Position numbers and translations under genes: made by a program. Shown in pieces: positions 44,924-52,890 of a DNA stretch of 64,000 nucleotides. Within the stretch, counting starts at the first letter, position 1; each line of letters starts with the position of its first letter. The notes under the pieces were generated by a model that saw only the letters and a program-made list of their open reading frames with translations, was not told the DNA's origin and did not search any database. This DNA is from an uncultured Collinsella sp. (GTDB taxonomy: Bacteria > Actinomycetota > Coriobacteriia > Coriobacteriales > Coriobacteriaceae). Location: assembly GCA_902470805.1 (NCBI GenBank), contig CABRHX010000008.1:1-64000 (forward strand), written 5' to 3'.

Positions 44924-47395
44924 CTACTGTGATGCAATCTGCGCGAGGCGAGCGCGTGCGACTGCCGCCTGACCGTAGGCGATGCAGCCGTCATTGACGG
45001 GTACGGTGTGGGGGACAAGGACAGTAGGGCCTGCGCTTTTGAGCTCGCGGGTGAGGAGCTGAAGCAGAAGTCGGTTCATGAACACGCCGCCCGAGAGCGC
45101 GACGGTGTCGATGCCCTCGTGCACGCAGATATCGCTGGCGATACGCGCCGAGGAGCGCGCGACGGCGACATGGAAGTCGAGTGCGAGCCTGTCGGCGGGC
45201 GCTCCGGCTTCAATTCCTCCCAAAAGTGCCTCAAAGAGTGCTTTCTGGTCCAGAACATAGGGGCCGTCCGGCCACGATGGGCCAGATGCGAAATAGCCGG
45301 CGTTGTCGTCGGGAAAATGGGCGATTTCGTTGTCGAGCGCGCGCCAGGCGGCGGCCTCAAGCTCGATGGCGGGTTCGCCCTCGTAGGTTGCCTTGTCGCA
45401 GATGCCCAGAATCGCTGCCGCGGCATCAAAGAGACGCCCCATGCTGCTGGTACGCGGGCTGTTGATGCCGCGCTCGATCATGGTGGTTGTCACGCTGCGC
45501 GTTTGCTCGTCGAGGGTGCCCAATAGCCCCGCGGCACCCGGGTGCTCGAGCAGGCCGAGCTCGCTCAGCAGGGCAAAGGCGTTGCGTCGGGCGTCGCGCA
45601 CGGATGCGGCACCGCCTGGCAGCGCCCAGGTGCGCAGGTGCGCGGCGCGTTCAAAATCGGCAAGGCCGGCAACAAGAAACTCGCCGCCCCAAATGGTCCC
45701 ATCGGTGCCGGCGCCGGTGCCGTCAAAGGCGATACCAAGGACGCGCGCGTCGGTTGTAAGCTGGCCCGCGGCGATGGCCTCGGCCATCACGCTCGCGATG
45801 TGCGCATGATGATGTTGAACCTCAACAGACGGCATACCCTGTTTCTGCGCCTGTTCGCGCGCCCACTGGCTCGACAGATAGCTGGGATGCATGTCGCATG
45901 CCAAGGCGGTGGGCGCCAGGTCAAAGAGGTTTTCCAAGCGCGTGCGCGCGGCGTTCCAGGCATCGAAGGTCCCGCCGTTTTCAACATCGCCGATATGCTG
46001 CGACACAAAACAGGTTGCCTCGCCGTTCGTCCCTTCACGCGTGAGCGCAATCGTGGCCTTTTGTTGTGGCCCGCAGGCGAGCATGCAGGACGGAGCGCCG
46101 TCGAGCGCCGGCAACGGCAGCGGCTGGGGTGCATATCCGCGGGCACGGCGCACGGGCATAACGGCGCCGTCGACCACGCGCACTACAGAGTCGTCGTAGC
46201 GCGACAGAATCGCGCGGTCGTTACCGAGCAGCGCATCGGCGATGCCGGCGGCAACAAGGTGCTCCCATGCAAGATCGTCATCGGTCTCGATGGGCTCTTC
46301 GCTCAGGTTGCCGCTGGTCATGACGAGCGCGTGCATACCGTGCGACGCGGCAGCTGCAAGCAGAAGATGCTGAAGCGGGGTGTAGGGGAGCATAACGCCA
46401 AGCTCGGGCAGGTCGCGCGCGACGGACGGTGCGAGTACGAGGGCGTCGGGAGAATCGCCGTCGTTCCCGCAAACAGCCCGCCGGCGCAGCAGCACGATGG
46501 GGCGGATACTGCCAGCGAGCAGATCGCGTTCAGCATCGTCGATATGACACAGGCGCCCGGCATCGGCAAGACTGCGCACCATGACGGCAAGTGGTTTGTT
46601 ACTGCGGCGTTTGCGATGGCGCAGCTCGGCCACCGCCTGCTCGTTGGAGGCGTCGCATGCCAAGTGAAATCCGCCCAGTCCCTTGATAGCGACGATACCG
46701 CCGTTGGCCAGTAGCTCAACACAGCGGTCGATAATGGCGTCGCTGGTCTCGCGTGTGGTGCCGACGGCCGGTATCGCGGACGAATTCCCGTACGCATCGC
46801 CGTTCACAGCCTCGCGCCACGTAATATGCGGCCCGCAATCAAAGCAGGCATCGGGCTGTGCGTGAAAGCGGCGGTCGAGTGGATCGGCATACTCTGCGGC
46901 GCAGGCGGGGCACATGGGGAAACGGTCCATCGATGTGGCCGCTCGGTCATAAGGCAGCGATCGGATGATGGTAAAGCGTGGGCCGCAGTTAGTGCAGTTG
47001 ATAAAGGGGTAGTGATAGCGTCGGTCGGCGGGATCGAACAACTCGCGCAGGCAATCGTCACAGGTGGCGATATCGGGCGAAACGAGCGTCGTGTGCGCGG
47101 TCTGGTCCTGCGACGCCACAATGCGAAAGCCCTGATCGTTAGCGGCATCCCAGTTGCCGGGTGCTAGGTCTACAACCTCGACATGCTCCACGCGAGACGC
47201 CGCAGGCGCATGCTCGGAAAGTGCGTCAACAAATTCGTCGAGCGACTCGCTTAGGGCGTGCGCCTCGATATGCACGCCGTCGCTCGCGTTGAGCACCCAG
47301 CCGCAAATGCCGTGCGCCATGGCCTCGCGATACACAAACGGCCGCATGCCGACGCCCTGCACAATGCCCGTTACATGGATATGCGCATGTCGCAT
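44924..47395 (-). CDS. hypF: Carbamoyltransferase HypF
   Basis: Makes the carbamoyl group of the CN ligand precursor from carbamoyl phosphate and ATP and passes it to HypE. It has 823 residues. The acylphosphatase domain is at the N-terminus (HVTGIVQGVGMRPFVYREA). Two zinc-finger repeats follow (CDDCLRELF with NCTNCG; CPACAAEYADP with CFDCG), then a YrdC-like domain and a C-terminal Kae1-like domain with HHHAHIASVMAE. The ATG at 47395 has AAGGAGG upstream; a 21-residue upstream extension overlaps the nikR stop and is unlikely. It is separated from hypC by 134 bases. Confidence 0.95.
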   Translation of the reverse strand: MRHAHIHVTGIVQGVGMRPFVYREAMAHGICGWVLNASDGVHIEAHALSESLDEFVDALSEHAPAASRVEHVEVVDLAPGNWDAANDQGFRIVASQDQTAHTTLVSPDIATCDDCLRELFDPADRRYHYPFINCTNCGPRFTIIRSLPYDRAATSMDRFPMCPACAAEYADPLDRRFHAQPDACFDCGPHITWREAVNGDAYGNSSAIPAVGTTRETSDAIIDRCVELLANGGIVAIKGLGGFHLACDASNEQAVAELRHRKRRSNKPLAVMVRSLADAGRLCHIDDAERDLLAGSIRPIVLLRRRAVCGNDGDSPDALVLAPSVARDLPELGVMLPYTPLQHLLLAAAASHGMHALVMTSGNLSEEPIETDDDLAWEHLVAAGIADALLGNDRAILSRYDDSVVRVVDGAVMPVRRARGYAPQPLPLPALDGAPSCMLACGPQQKATIALTREGTNGEATCFVSQHIGDVENGGTFDAWNAARTRLENLFDLAPTALACDMHPSYLSSQWAREQAQKQGMPSVEVQHHHAHIASVMAEAIAAGQLTTDARVLGIAFDGTGAGTDGTIWGGEFLVAGLADFERAAHLRTWALPGGAASVRDARRNAFALLSELGLLEHPGAAGLLGTLDEQTRSVTTTMIERGINSPRTSSMGRLFDAAAAILGICDKATYEGEPAIELEAAAWRALDNEIAHFPDDNAGYFASGPSWPDGPYVLDQKALFEALLGGIEAGAPADRLALDFHVAVARSSARIASDICVHEGIDTVALSGGVFMNRLLLQLLTRELKSAGPTVLVPHTVPVNDGCIAYGQAAVARARLAQIASQ

Positions 47396-47424
47396 GCGAC
47401 CCTCCTTCGTTGAAATGTGTGCTG

Positions 47425-47937
47425 TTACAGCCCCAGGCTCTGCTTGGTGGCGGCGCACGTGAGCTCGCCGTGCTTAACGCCGCGCAGGCCCAGCAGACGG
47501 TCGGCTAGTTCGTAGACGCGCTCGCCGCGACCCTTGAGCGCCAGAATCTCCAAGCAGTTGTGGTGATCCAGATGCACGTGCATGGTCGATACGATCTCGT
47601 CGGTGTAGTCGTGCTGCACTTCGTCCAGACGGCGCGTCAGGTCGCCGGTATGGTGGTCGTAGATCATGGTGAGCGACCCGATAACATGCTCATCGGGCGT
47701 GCGCATCTGCTCCTTGGCGATCGAGGCGCGAATCAGGTCGCGCACGGCCTCGGAGCGGTTGGCCACGTCGCCGCGGCGCGCGATCTGTTCGTCAAAACGG
47801 CGCAGCAGGTCGTCCGGTGCGGTAACCGAAAAACGGACCAGCTCGGAGCCGGAACCACTACAGTGGCAGCCCGCGTCACCGTCCGCCCCGTGCGGATGCT
47901 CGTGCTCGTACCCGCAGCCGTGCTCGTGTTCGGCCAC
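47425..47937 (-). CDS. nikR: Nickel-responsive regulator NikR with His/Cys-rich N-terminus
   Basis: A 170-residue Ni-dependent ribbon-helix-helix repressor. The DNA-binding part starts at about 33 (ELVRFSVTAPDDLLRRFDEQIARRG). The Ni-binding ACT domain has MHVHLDHHNC with the H-x-H-x5-C ligands and an upstream HDYTDEIV. The first 31 residues are unusually rich in His, Cys, Glu and Gly (HEHGCGYEHEHPHG), absent from typical NikR of about 135-145 residues. A GTG start is used, and no later in-frame start fits. It lies between the 82-residue gene and hypF, fitting nickel control of hydrogenase maturation. Confidence 0.93.
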   Translation of the reverse strand: MAEHEHGCGYEHEHPHGADGDAGCHCSGSGSELVRFSVTAPDDLLRRFDEQIARRGDVANRSEAVRDLIRASIAKEQMRTPDEHVIGSLTMIYDHHTGDLTRRLDEVQHDYTDEIVSTMHVHLDHHNCLEILALKGRGERVYELADRLLGLRGVKHGELTCAATKQSLGL

Positions 47938-47938
47938 G

Positions 47939-48187
47939 TTACACCAGCTTCACGGAGCCGACGGAGTTGTGGTCGGCCTCGATGGCCTCTTCGTAGCCCT
48001 CGAGTGCGTCGTGGGCCTCGTGCAGCGCGGCCATGGCTGCCTCGAGCTTGGCGCCGATGCGCTCCATGTCAAAATTCTCGGTCGCATGCAGCAGCTGATG
48101 GCTCCACTCGTGAGCGAGCTCGATGGTGTCGTCGACCTGCTTGACGCTCATGGCAAGCTGGCTCATGTTCATTCCAACATCATGCAT
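47939..48187 (-). CDS. 82-residue helical protein at the head of the nikR-hyp operon
   Basis: A small acidic protein, predicted all-helical with heptad-like spacing (VKQVDDTIELAHEWSHQLLHATENFDMERIGAKLEAAMAALHEAHDALEGYEEAIEAD). Its seven His residues include HEWSHQLLH. No family recognised. AAGGAGA precedes the ATG, and the stop is one base before the nikR start, so they are co-translated. Position suggests a metal-handling or regulatory accessory to NikR, but nothing shows this. It is not HypA: there is no zinc-ribbon CxxC. Confidence 0.65.
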   Translation of the reverse strand: MHDVGMNMSQLAMSVKQVDDTIELAHEWSHQLLHATENFDMERIGAKLEAAMAALHEAHDALEGYEEAIEADHNSVGSVKLV

Positions 48188-48264
48188 GGAAAATCTCCTT
48201 TTGTATGGGGCAGTTCAGTGGTTCAGATTTTACTACGCCCACTCTGTGCGCAGCTGCATAAGAA

Positions 48265-48297
48265 AACGGGTGCGAGTCTGTGCGACTCGCACCCGTT
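48265..48297. terminator. Hairpin between the hyp operon and trxA
   Basis: ACGGGTGCGAGTC and GACTCGCACCCGT pair perfectly around TGTGC. It lies between the trxA gene and the start of the hyp operon, in the right place to end trxA transcripts on the minus strand; AAAA on the left gives a T-run on that strand. Confidence 0.7.
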
Positions 48298-48408
48298 CAC
48301 TGGGGGCTGTTTGTAACTACCATACTATCCGTGGTCGCACGCGCCGCACCCGGCAGTCCGGCGAGCGGTGCAAAACCGCTCATGGACGGCGGGTAAGTAA
48401 CAAGCGTA

Positions 48409-48729
48409 TTACAGATGCTTCTCCAGCAGCGCCTGCAGCCTCGCCTTGGGCAGAGCGCCAACCGAGCGGTCAATCTCCTCGCCGTTCTTAAACACAATCA
48501 GCGTGGGGATGCTCATGACGCCATACTTCATGGCCAGGTCCTGGTTGTCGTCGACGTTGCATTTGGCAACGGCAAGCTTGCCCGCCAGCTCATCGGCAAC
48601 CTCGTCAACGATGGGCGAGAGGGATCGACAGGGCCCGCACCACGGTGCCCAAAAATCGACCAGCACGGGTAGACTGTCGTTAACGATGGAATCGAAATTC
48701 TCGGGGGTAATCTGCTTAATGTCAGCCAT
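48409..48729 (-). CDS. trxA: Thioredoxin
   Basis: A 106-residue cytosolic dithiol reductant. The active site is FWAPWCGPCRSLSP, and the conserved cis-proline is in VMSIPTLIVF. The ATG at 48729 has GGAGGTCACC upstream; the longer frame would add an unrelated N-terminus. It stands alone, divergent from the 191-residue unknown gene. Confidence 0.95.
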   Translation of the reverse strand: MADIKQITPENFDSIVNDSLPVLVDFWAPWCGPCRSLSPIVDEVADELAGKLAVAKCNVDDNQDLAMKYGVMSIPTLIVFKNGEEIDRSVGALPKARLQALLEKHL

Positions 48730-48831
48730 GGTGACCTCCATAATGTGACGCGGCTCAGCCGCGTAAAACTCAGTACGACCGTGCTTATACCCAGCCGCCC
48801 GCAAAGCAACCACTCGCGGGCAGCTCTTTTA

Positions 48832-48837
48832 TATAAT
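48832..48837 (+). promoter_or_regulatory. -10 box of the 191-residue unknown gene
   Basis: A perfect TATAAT lies 28 bases before the start codon. No clear -35 is seen. Confidence 0.45.
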
Positions 48838-48865
48838 GGTGGGCACGCAAACGATTGGAGAGCGC

Positions 48866-49441
48866 ATGTCCACGTCACAAAGCCAGAAAAAAGAAGCCAT
48901 CGCCCAGGCGGCCGAGCAGGAGCTCACATCGCTTGCGGTCCGTGGCGTGCGTATCGCGGGCAACGCGTGCTCGCCGATCGTTCTGGTCAAAGGCGATTTG
49001 GACGAGGCCGAGCGTTCGGGTGGCGAGCTTGCCGCCGGCCCGGATGGCGCGGCGTTGCGCAAGGCGCTTGGGGCCATCGGTTACGCGCCCGAGGATTTTT
49101 GCGTGCTGGCAAGCGTCGCCGGCGTGGGCGACGGAGCGGTCGCGGTGGGCGAGACTCTGCCGTGCGAGCTGTTCCGCGAGGCGCTTGAGGCCTTGGACCC
49201 CGAGGCGGTGCTACTGCTCGACAACAACGCGGCTGACGCCATGCGCGAGACCTACGCCGACATGCTCGTGGCGATCGATGACTTCGACACTGCCATGCTC
49301 AAGCCCGGCCTGGTCGCCCATGTGCAGGGCCGCCGCGTGCTCGCGCTCGACGGCTTTGAGGCGGCACTCACCGACAAGACCGCTAAGCAACGCATGTGGG
49401 CCTACATCAAGCAGCTGACCCCGGCGGCCGCTCCGCTGTAG
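48866..49441 (+). CDS. Conserved-looking protein of unknown function
   Basis: A 191-residue cytoplasmic protein with no signal peptide or membrane segment. Features visible: an N-terminal lysine-rich helix, GVRIAGNACSPIVLVKGDLDEAERSGGELAAGPDGAALRKALGAIGY, and a FDTAMLKPGLVAHVQGRRVLALDGFEAAL strand-rich C-terminus. The pattern (GDLDEAERSGG...GPDGAAL) could be consistent with the uracil-DNA-glycosylase superfamily fold, but the catalytic motifs were not found, so no function is given. The start at 48866 has TTGGAGAG upstream. Confidence 0.6.
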   Translation: MSTSQSQKKEAIAQAAEQELTSLAVRGVRIAGNACSPIVLVKGDLDEAERSGGELAAGPDGAALRKALGAIGYAPEDFCVLASVAGVGDGAVAVGETLPCELFREALEALDPEAVLLLDNNAADAMRETYADMLVAIDDFDTAMLKPGLVAHVQGRRVLALDGFEAALTDKTAKQRMWAYIKQLTPAAAPL

Positions 49442-49515
49442 CGAGCCCGCGTCGACAAACGACCCCGAGCGGGCGAGTCGCACCCGCGGAACGCAAATCC
49501 GTCGCGCCCGCGCCC

Positions 49516-50793
49516 TTACATCACAGCGCGCAGCTCAAACCGATCGCCGTTAATGCGGAACTGACAGTTGCCGTTCATGCGCTCCACGGCAAGTTTGATG
49601 CTCTTGGTGCCAAAACCGTGGCCCGCATGCCGGGTCACGGGCATGCCGTCGACCATGCGCGGCGCGCGGTCAAACGTGTTGGAAACTAACAGCAGCAGCT
49701 GGCCGTCCTCTAATCGCAGGTCAAAGTCGACGAATCGCTTTCCTTGGGGCGCGGCGCTTGCAGCGGCGATAGCGTTTTCCAAGGCATTTGAGAGCACGCT
49801 AAACAGGTCGGCGTCACCTACGTGGATGGTTTCGGGTACGGCGGCGCGCAGGTTGGCGGTAATGCCGTTTCTATTGATATCCGAGTTAAATGACGAAAGC
49901 GCGATGTTTACGGTCTCGTTGGCGCAGAAGCGGCGTACGGCGGTGCGGTCGCCGGCTTCGCAGAGTTCGTCGATGCGATCGAGCGCCTCGTCGGTGTGGC
50001 CCTCCTCAATTAAAGCGGCCAGGCCGCGTAGGAAGTGGCGCATGTCGTGGCGAAGAATCGACAGCTCGCGCCCAGATTGACGCCAAGCCTCGAGCTCTTT
50101 GATGGCGGCGCTGTCGCGGGTTTCGAGCATCCAGCGCTCTCGCTCGGCGGTTTCCTTTTCTTCGTATTCGCGCAGGTAAACGGCAAGAAACATAAGATAG
50201 AAGGCACAGAGCGCAAATGCCAAAAACTCAACCGTTACCACCGAGCCCGAGTGGAACAGCGTGGTGTAGACGTTGGTGGCATAGTCAAAGACGTAATAGA
50301 CGAGCGGCAGGATTAAAAGGATGCCCAGTTCGGTGGTGCTTTTAATCGCCAAGCGCGGACCGATGTCGCCGGCCCAATGCAACAGGACGGCAAAGACGGC
50401 GAGTGTGGTCGCGATGCGCGCCAGATAGTAGGCGATCTGAGAATCGGTTGCGGCAAATGCGGCGATGCCCATCCAATTGCTGAACTGGCAGCTCAGATAG
50501 GCACTCGTAATGCCGAGCACGGCAAGCAGCGGGCTCAGGCGGTAGCGCGCACACAAATAGATGACGAGCGGCAGATGCACGACGAGCGGATATACCTGGC
50601 GGGCGAAAAGCTCGCCGCCGACGGCATTGGCGAGGCCAAATGCGCAGCCGGTTACGGCACCGACCAGCACCAGTTCAAGCGCATGACGCCGGTTGATCTC
50701 GATACCGCACAGCGCCGCCGAGGCAAAGACGCCAAAGAGCAGCGTCGTGGCGTGGTGGATTGCCCAAAGGACCATTTCGACCGAGGAGACCAT
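49516..50793 (-). CDS. AgrC-like sensor histidine kinase (GHKL)
   Basis: A 425-residue membrane kinase. Residues 1-215 have six or seven hydrophobic segments. A linker coiled coil precedes ILRHDMRHFLRGLAALIEEG, the phospho-His region of the AgrC/GHKL type. The GHKL ATPase domain has NALENAIAAA (N box) and GHGFGTKSI (G box). It overlaps the upstream regulator gene by one base. The pair resembles peptide- or small-molecule-sensing LytTR systems such as Agr; no peptide precursor or AgrB-like gene is adjacent, so the signal is unknown. Confidence 0.85.
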   Translation of the reverse strand: MVSSVEMVLWAIHHATTLLFGVFASAALCGIEINRRHALELVLVGAVTGCAFGLANAVGGELFARQVYPLVVHLPLVIYLCARYRLSPLLAVLGITSAYLSCQFSNWMGIAAFAATDSQIAYYLARIATTLAVFAVLLHWAGDIGPRLAIKSTTELGILLILPLVYYVFDYATNVYTTLFHSGSVVTVEFLAFALCAFYLMFLAVYLREYEEKETAERERWMLETRDSAAIKELEAWRQSGRELSILRHDMRHFLRGLAALIEEGHTDEALDRIDELCEAGDRTAVRRFCANETVNIALSSFNSDINRNGITANLRAAVPETIHVGDADLFSVLSNALENAIAAASAAPQGKRFVDFDLRLEDGQLLLLVSNTFDRAPRMVDGMPVTRHAGHGFGTKSIKLAVERMNGNCQFRINGDRFELRAVM

Positions 50794-51515
50794 CAGTGTC
50801 TCCCACCCTCAAAGCGAACCGCAAAGTAGGCGTCTTGGAATCCCTGCTTGCAGCTGCGCGAAAGCGGGATGCACGCACCCGAGCGCATGACGATGTCCGT
50901 GCGGTCAAAGTGATCGATATTGCGCAGGTTGACCTGGTAGCTGCGGTGGCATTTAAAGAAGACTGCGTTTTGCTCCAAGCGGTCCTCGACGCTGCGGAAC
51001 GACTCGAGTGCTTCGATATCGCGTCCGTCGCGCAGGTGGAAGACCACGTGCTTGTTGCGCGCCTCGGCATATTCGATGTCGGACAGGCGCAGGGCGTGGT
51101 AGCCAAAGGACGTTTTGATCACGAGCTCGTCGGTTGCCGCCGGGCGCATGCTCGAAAGCTCGTCGAGCAACTGCGCCAGGCGTTCGTAAGTCACGGGCTT
51201 GAGCAGATAGTCGAAGGCACGGACCTCGTAGGACTCCAGTGCGAACTCGGGCGACGAGGTGAGGAACACCAGGCGCACGGCGGTATCGGCCTGGCGCAAT
51301 TCGCGCGCGGTGTCCATGCCGTTGACGAGCGGCATGATCATGTCGAGCAGGATGATGTCGGCGCGCGATGCGGCATGGCGGGCCAGCAGGTCCTCGCCGC
51401 GCGTGACGAGCGCAACATCGACCGCCGTGTCCGTCTCGCTCGACCAACGGTCGATCATCCGGTGCAGTCTATCTAGAAAAGCGACGTCGTCGTCGCAGGC
51501 AATAATCTTGAGCAT
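50793..51515 (-). CDS. LytTR-type response regulator (AgrA-like)
   Basis: A 240-residue regulator. The receiver has an acidic pair (CDDDVAFLD), phospho-Asp in ILLDMIMPLVNGMD, Thr/Ser in LTSSPEFAL and Lys in YLLKPVT. The C-terminal LytTR DNA-binding domain reads TDELVIKTSFGYHALRLSDIEYAEARNKHVVFHL. The ATG at 51515 follows AAGGGGGCTC; a 29-residue upstream extension is less likely. It precedes the kinase gene in the operon. Confidence 0.9.
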   Translation of the reverse strand: MLKIIACDDDVAFLDRLHRMIDRWSSETDTAVDVALVTRGEDLLARHAASRADIILLDMIMPLVNGMDTARELRQADTAVRLVFLTSSPEFALESYEVRAFDYLLKPVTYERLAQLLDELSSMRPAATDELVIKTSFGYHALRLSDIEYAEARNKHVVFHLRDGRDIEALESFRSVEDRLEQNAVFFKCHRSYQVNLRNIDHFDRTDIVMRSGACIPLSRSCKQGFQDAYFAVRFEGGRH

Positions 51516-51723
51516 TCTGAGCCCCCTTAGTAGTTCGATTTTGCCACATTGGGTGCGGACCGCTCGCGGAGGCGTGTCCCATTTGCGCCCCACGTCGCGC
51601 AACTCGCGCCGAGCGGTATTGCGGTGGCGAAAGATGCCTCCTGCGCTATCGAGAGCGCGGCTATTCTCAGCTTGCCAGTTCGAAAATGGACCCGACCCAA
51701 GATCGAATCTTTATTTCAACTTT

Positions 51724-51773
51724 ACACCTAGGTTTACAGCTGTCTTGTCAGCTGTAAACCTAGGTGTCATACT
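51724..51773 (+). promoter_or_regulatory. NiaR operator overlapping the nadABC promoter
   Basis: The 19-base arms ACACCTAGGTTTACAGCTG (51724-51742) and CAGCTGTAAACCTAGGTGT (51749-51767) are exact inverted copies around TCTTGT. The central ACAGCTGTCTTG resembles the known NiaR operator type. TTGTCA (51745-51750) and CATACT (51768-51773), 17 bases apart, form a promoter overlapped by the right arm. A niaR gene ends the same operon. Confidence 0.78.
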
Positions 51774-51808
51774 AAAGCCCCAAGATTCGCCAAAAGAGAG
51801 GGGCCTTG

Positions 51809-52834
51809 ATGGCACAGAGCGCGAACATGGATGCGTCGGAGCTTGCACGCGATATCGCGGCCGGCCTAGCATCGGCAACGACGGCAACGGAGCGCGCGGC
51901 ACTGGTGCCCGCAGAGCTCGTCGAGGCCATTCAGCAACTAAAAACCCAACGTGACGCGGTGGTCCTGGCGCACTATTATGTGGCGCCTGAGGTCCAAGCC
52001 GTTGCCGATTACGTCGGCGACAGCTTCTACCTGGCAAAGCTCGCCAAGAGCCTGCCGCAGCAGACCATCGTGCTGTGCGGCGTGGAGTTTATGGGCGAGA
52101 GCGCTAAGCTGCTCAACCCCACTAAGACCGTGCTGCTGCCCGAGCCGGGCGCGGACTGTCCCATGGCTCACATGGTCAAGCGCGAGACGGTCGACGCCGC
52201 CCGCGCCGAGTATGGTGACGACCTGGCTGTCGTCTGCTACGTCAACTCCACGGTCGAGATCAAGAGCTGGAGCGACGTGTGCGTCACCAGCTCCAACGCC
52301 GTCAAGATCGTGTCTGAGCTGCCGCAGCAGCATATCCTGTTCATTCCCGACCAAAACCTGGGCCGCTTCGTAGCCGAGCAGGTGCCGCAAAAGCACGTCA
52401 TCCTCAACAACGGCTACTGCCCGCGCCATCACATCATCACCGTCGAGCAGATCGTCGACGCGACGGAGGCCCACCCCGACGCGCTCGTGCTGGCGCATCC
52501 CGAGTGCAAGGCCGACGTCCTAGCCGAGGCCGACTACATCGGCTCCACCGCCGGCATTATCAAGTATGCCGAGGAGTCCGACGCGAGCGAGTTCATTATC
52601 GTGACGGTCCGCGGCGTGCTCTACGAGCTCGAGCGCCGCTGCCAGGGCACCGGCAAGAAGTTCTACTTCCCCGCGGTGCAGCCCACCTGCGTCAACATGG
52701 ACCTCATCACGCTCGAAAAGCTCGTGCGCTGCCTGGAGACGGGCGAGGGCGAGGTGCAGATTGGCGTGTCGGACGAGGCTGCCGACCAGGCCAAGCTCAC
52801 GCTCGACCGTATGCTCGAGTACGCAGCACGCTAG
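51809..52834 (+). CDS. nadA: Quinolinate synthase NadA
   Basis: Condenses iminoaspartate with dihydroxyacetone phosphate to quinolinate using a [4Fe-4S] cluster. It has 341 residues. Sequence features include VVLAHYYVAPEVQAVADYVGDSFYLAKLAK, CGVEFMGESAKLLNPTKTVLLPEPGADCPMA with cluster Cys, and the Cys of VLAHPECKADV and AVQPTCVNM. An ATG at 51809 is preceded by AGAGAGGGG (a TTG three bases earlier is possible). It opens the NAD synthesis operon behind the operator. Confidence 0.95.
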   Translation: MAQSANMDASELARDIAAGLASATTATERAALVPAELVEAIQQLKTQRDAVVLAHYYVAPEVQAVADYVGDSFYLAKLAKSLPQQTIVLCGVEFMGESAKLLNPTKTVLLPEPGADCPMAHMVKRETVDAARAEYGDDLAVVCYVNSTVEIKSWSDVCVTSSNAVKIVSELPQQHILFIPDQNLGRFVAEQVPQKHVILNNGYCPRHHIITVEQIVDATEAHPDALVLAHPECKADVLAEADYIGSTAGIIKYAEESDASEFIIVTVRGVLYELERRCQGTGKKFYFPAVQPTCVNMDLITLEKLVRCLETGEGEVQIGVSDEAADQAKLTLDRMLEYAAR

Positions 52835-52837
52835 AAC

Positions 52838-52872
52838 AATGTGGCATGAGGGACGGCCCCTTATGCCACATT
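52838..52872 (+). repeat. Hairpin between nadA and nadB
   Basis: AATGTGGCAT (52838-52847) pairs with ATGCCACATT (52863-52872). It lies in the 56-base gap just before the nadB ribosome site (AAGGGAGAGGA). It could adjust nadB translation or stabilise the mRNA. Confidence 0.6.
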
Positions 52873-52890
52873 ACAAGGGAGAGGATTCCT

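Noticed and set aside
47939..48187. 82-residue gene as hypA
   Set aside because: HypA has two CxxC zinc pairs and an N-terminal MHE motif; this protein has no Cys at all, although it begins MHD.
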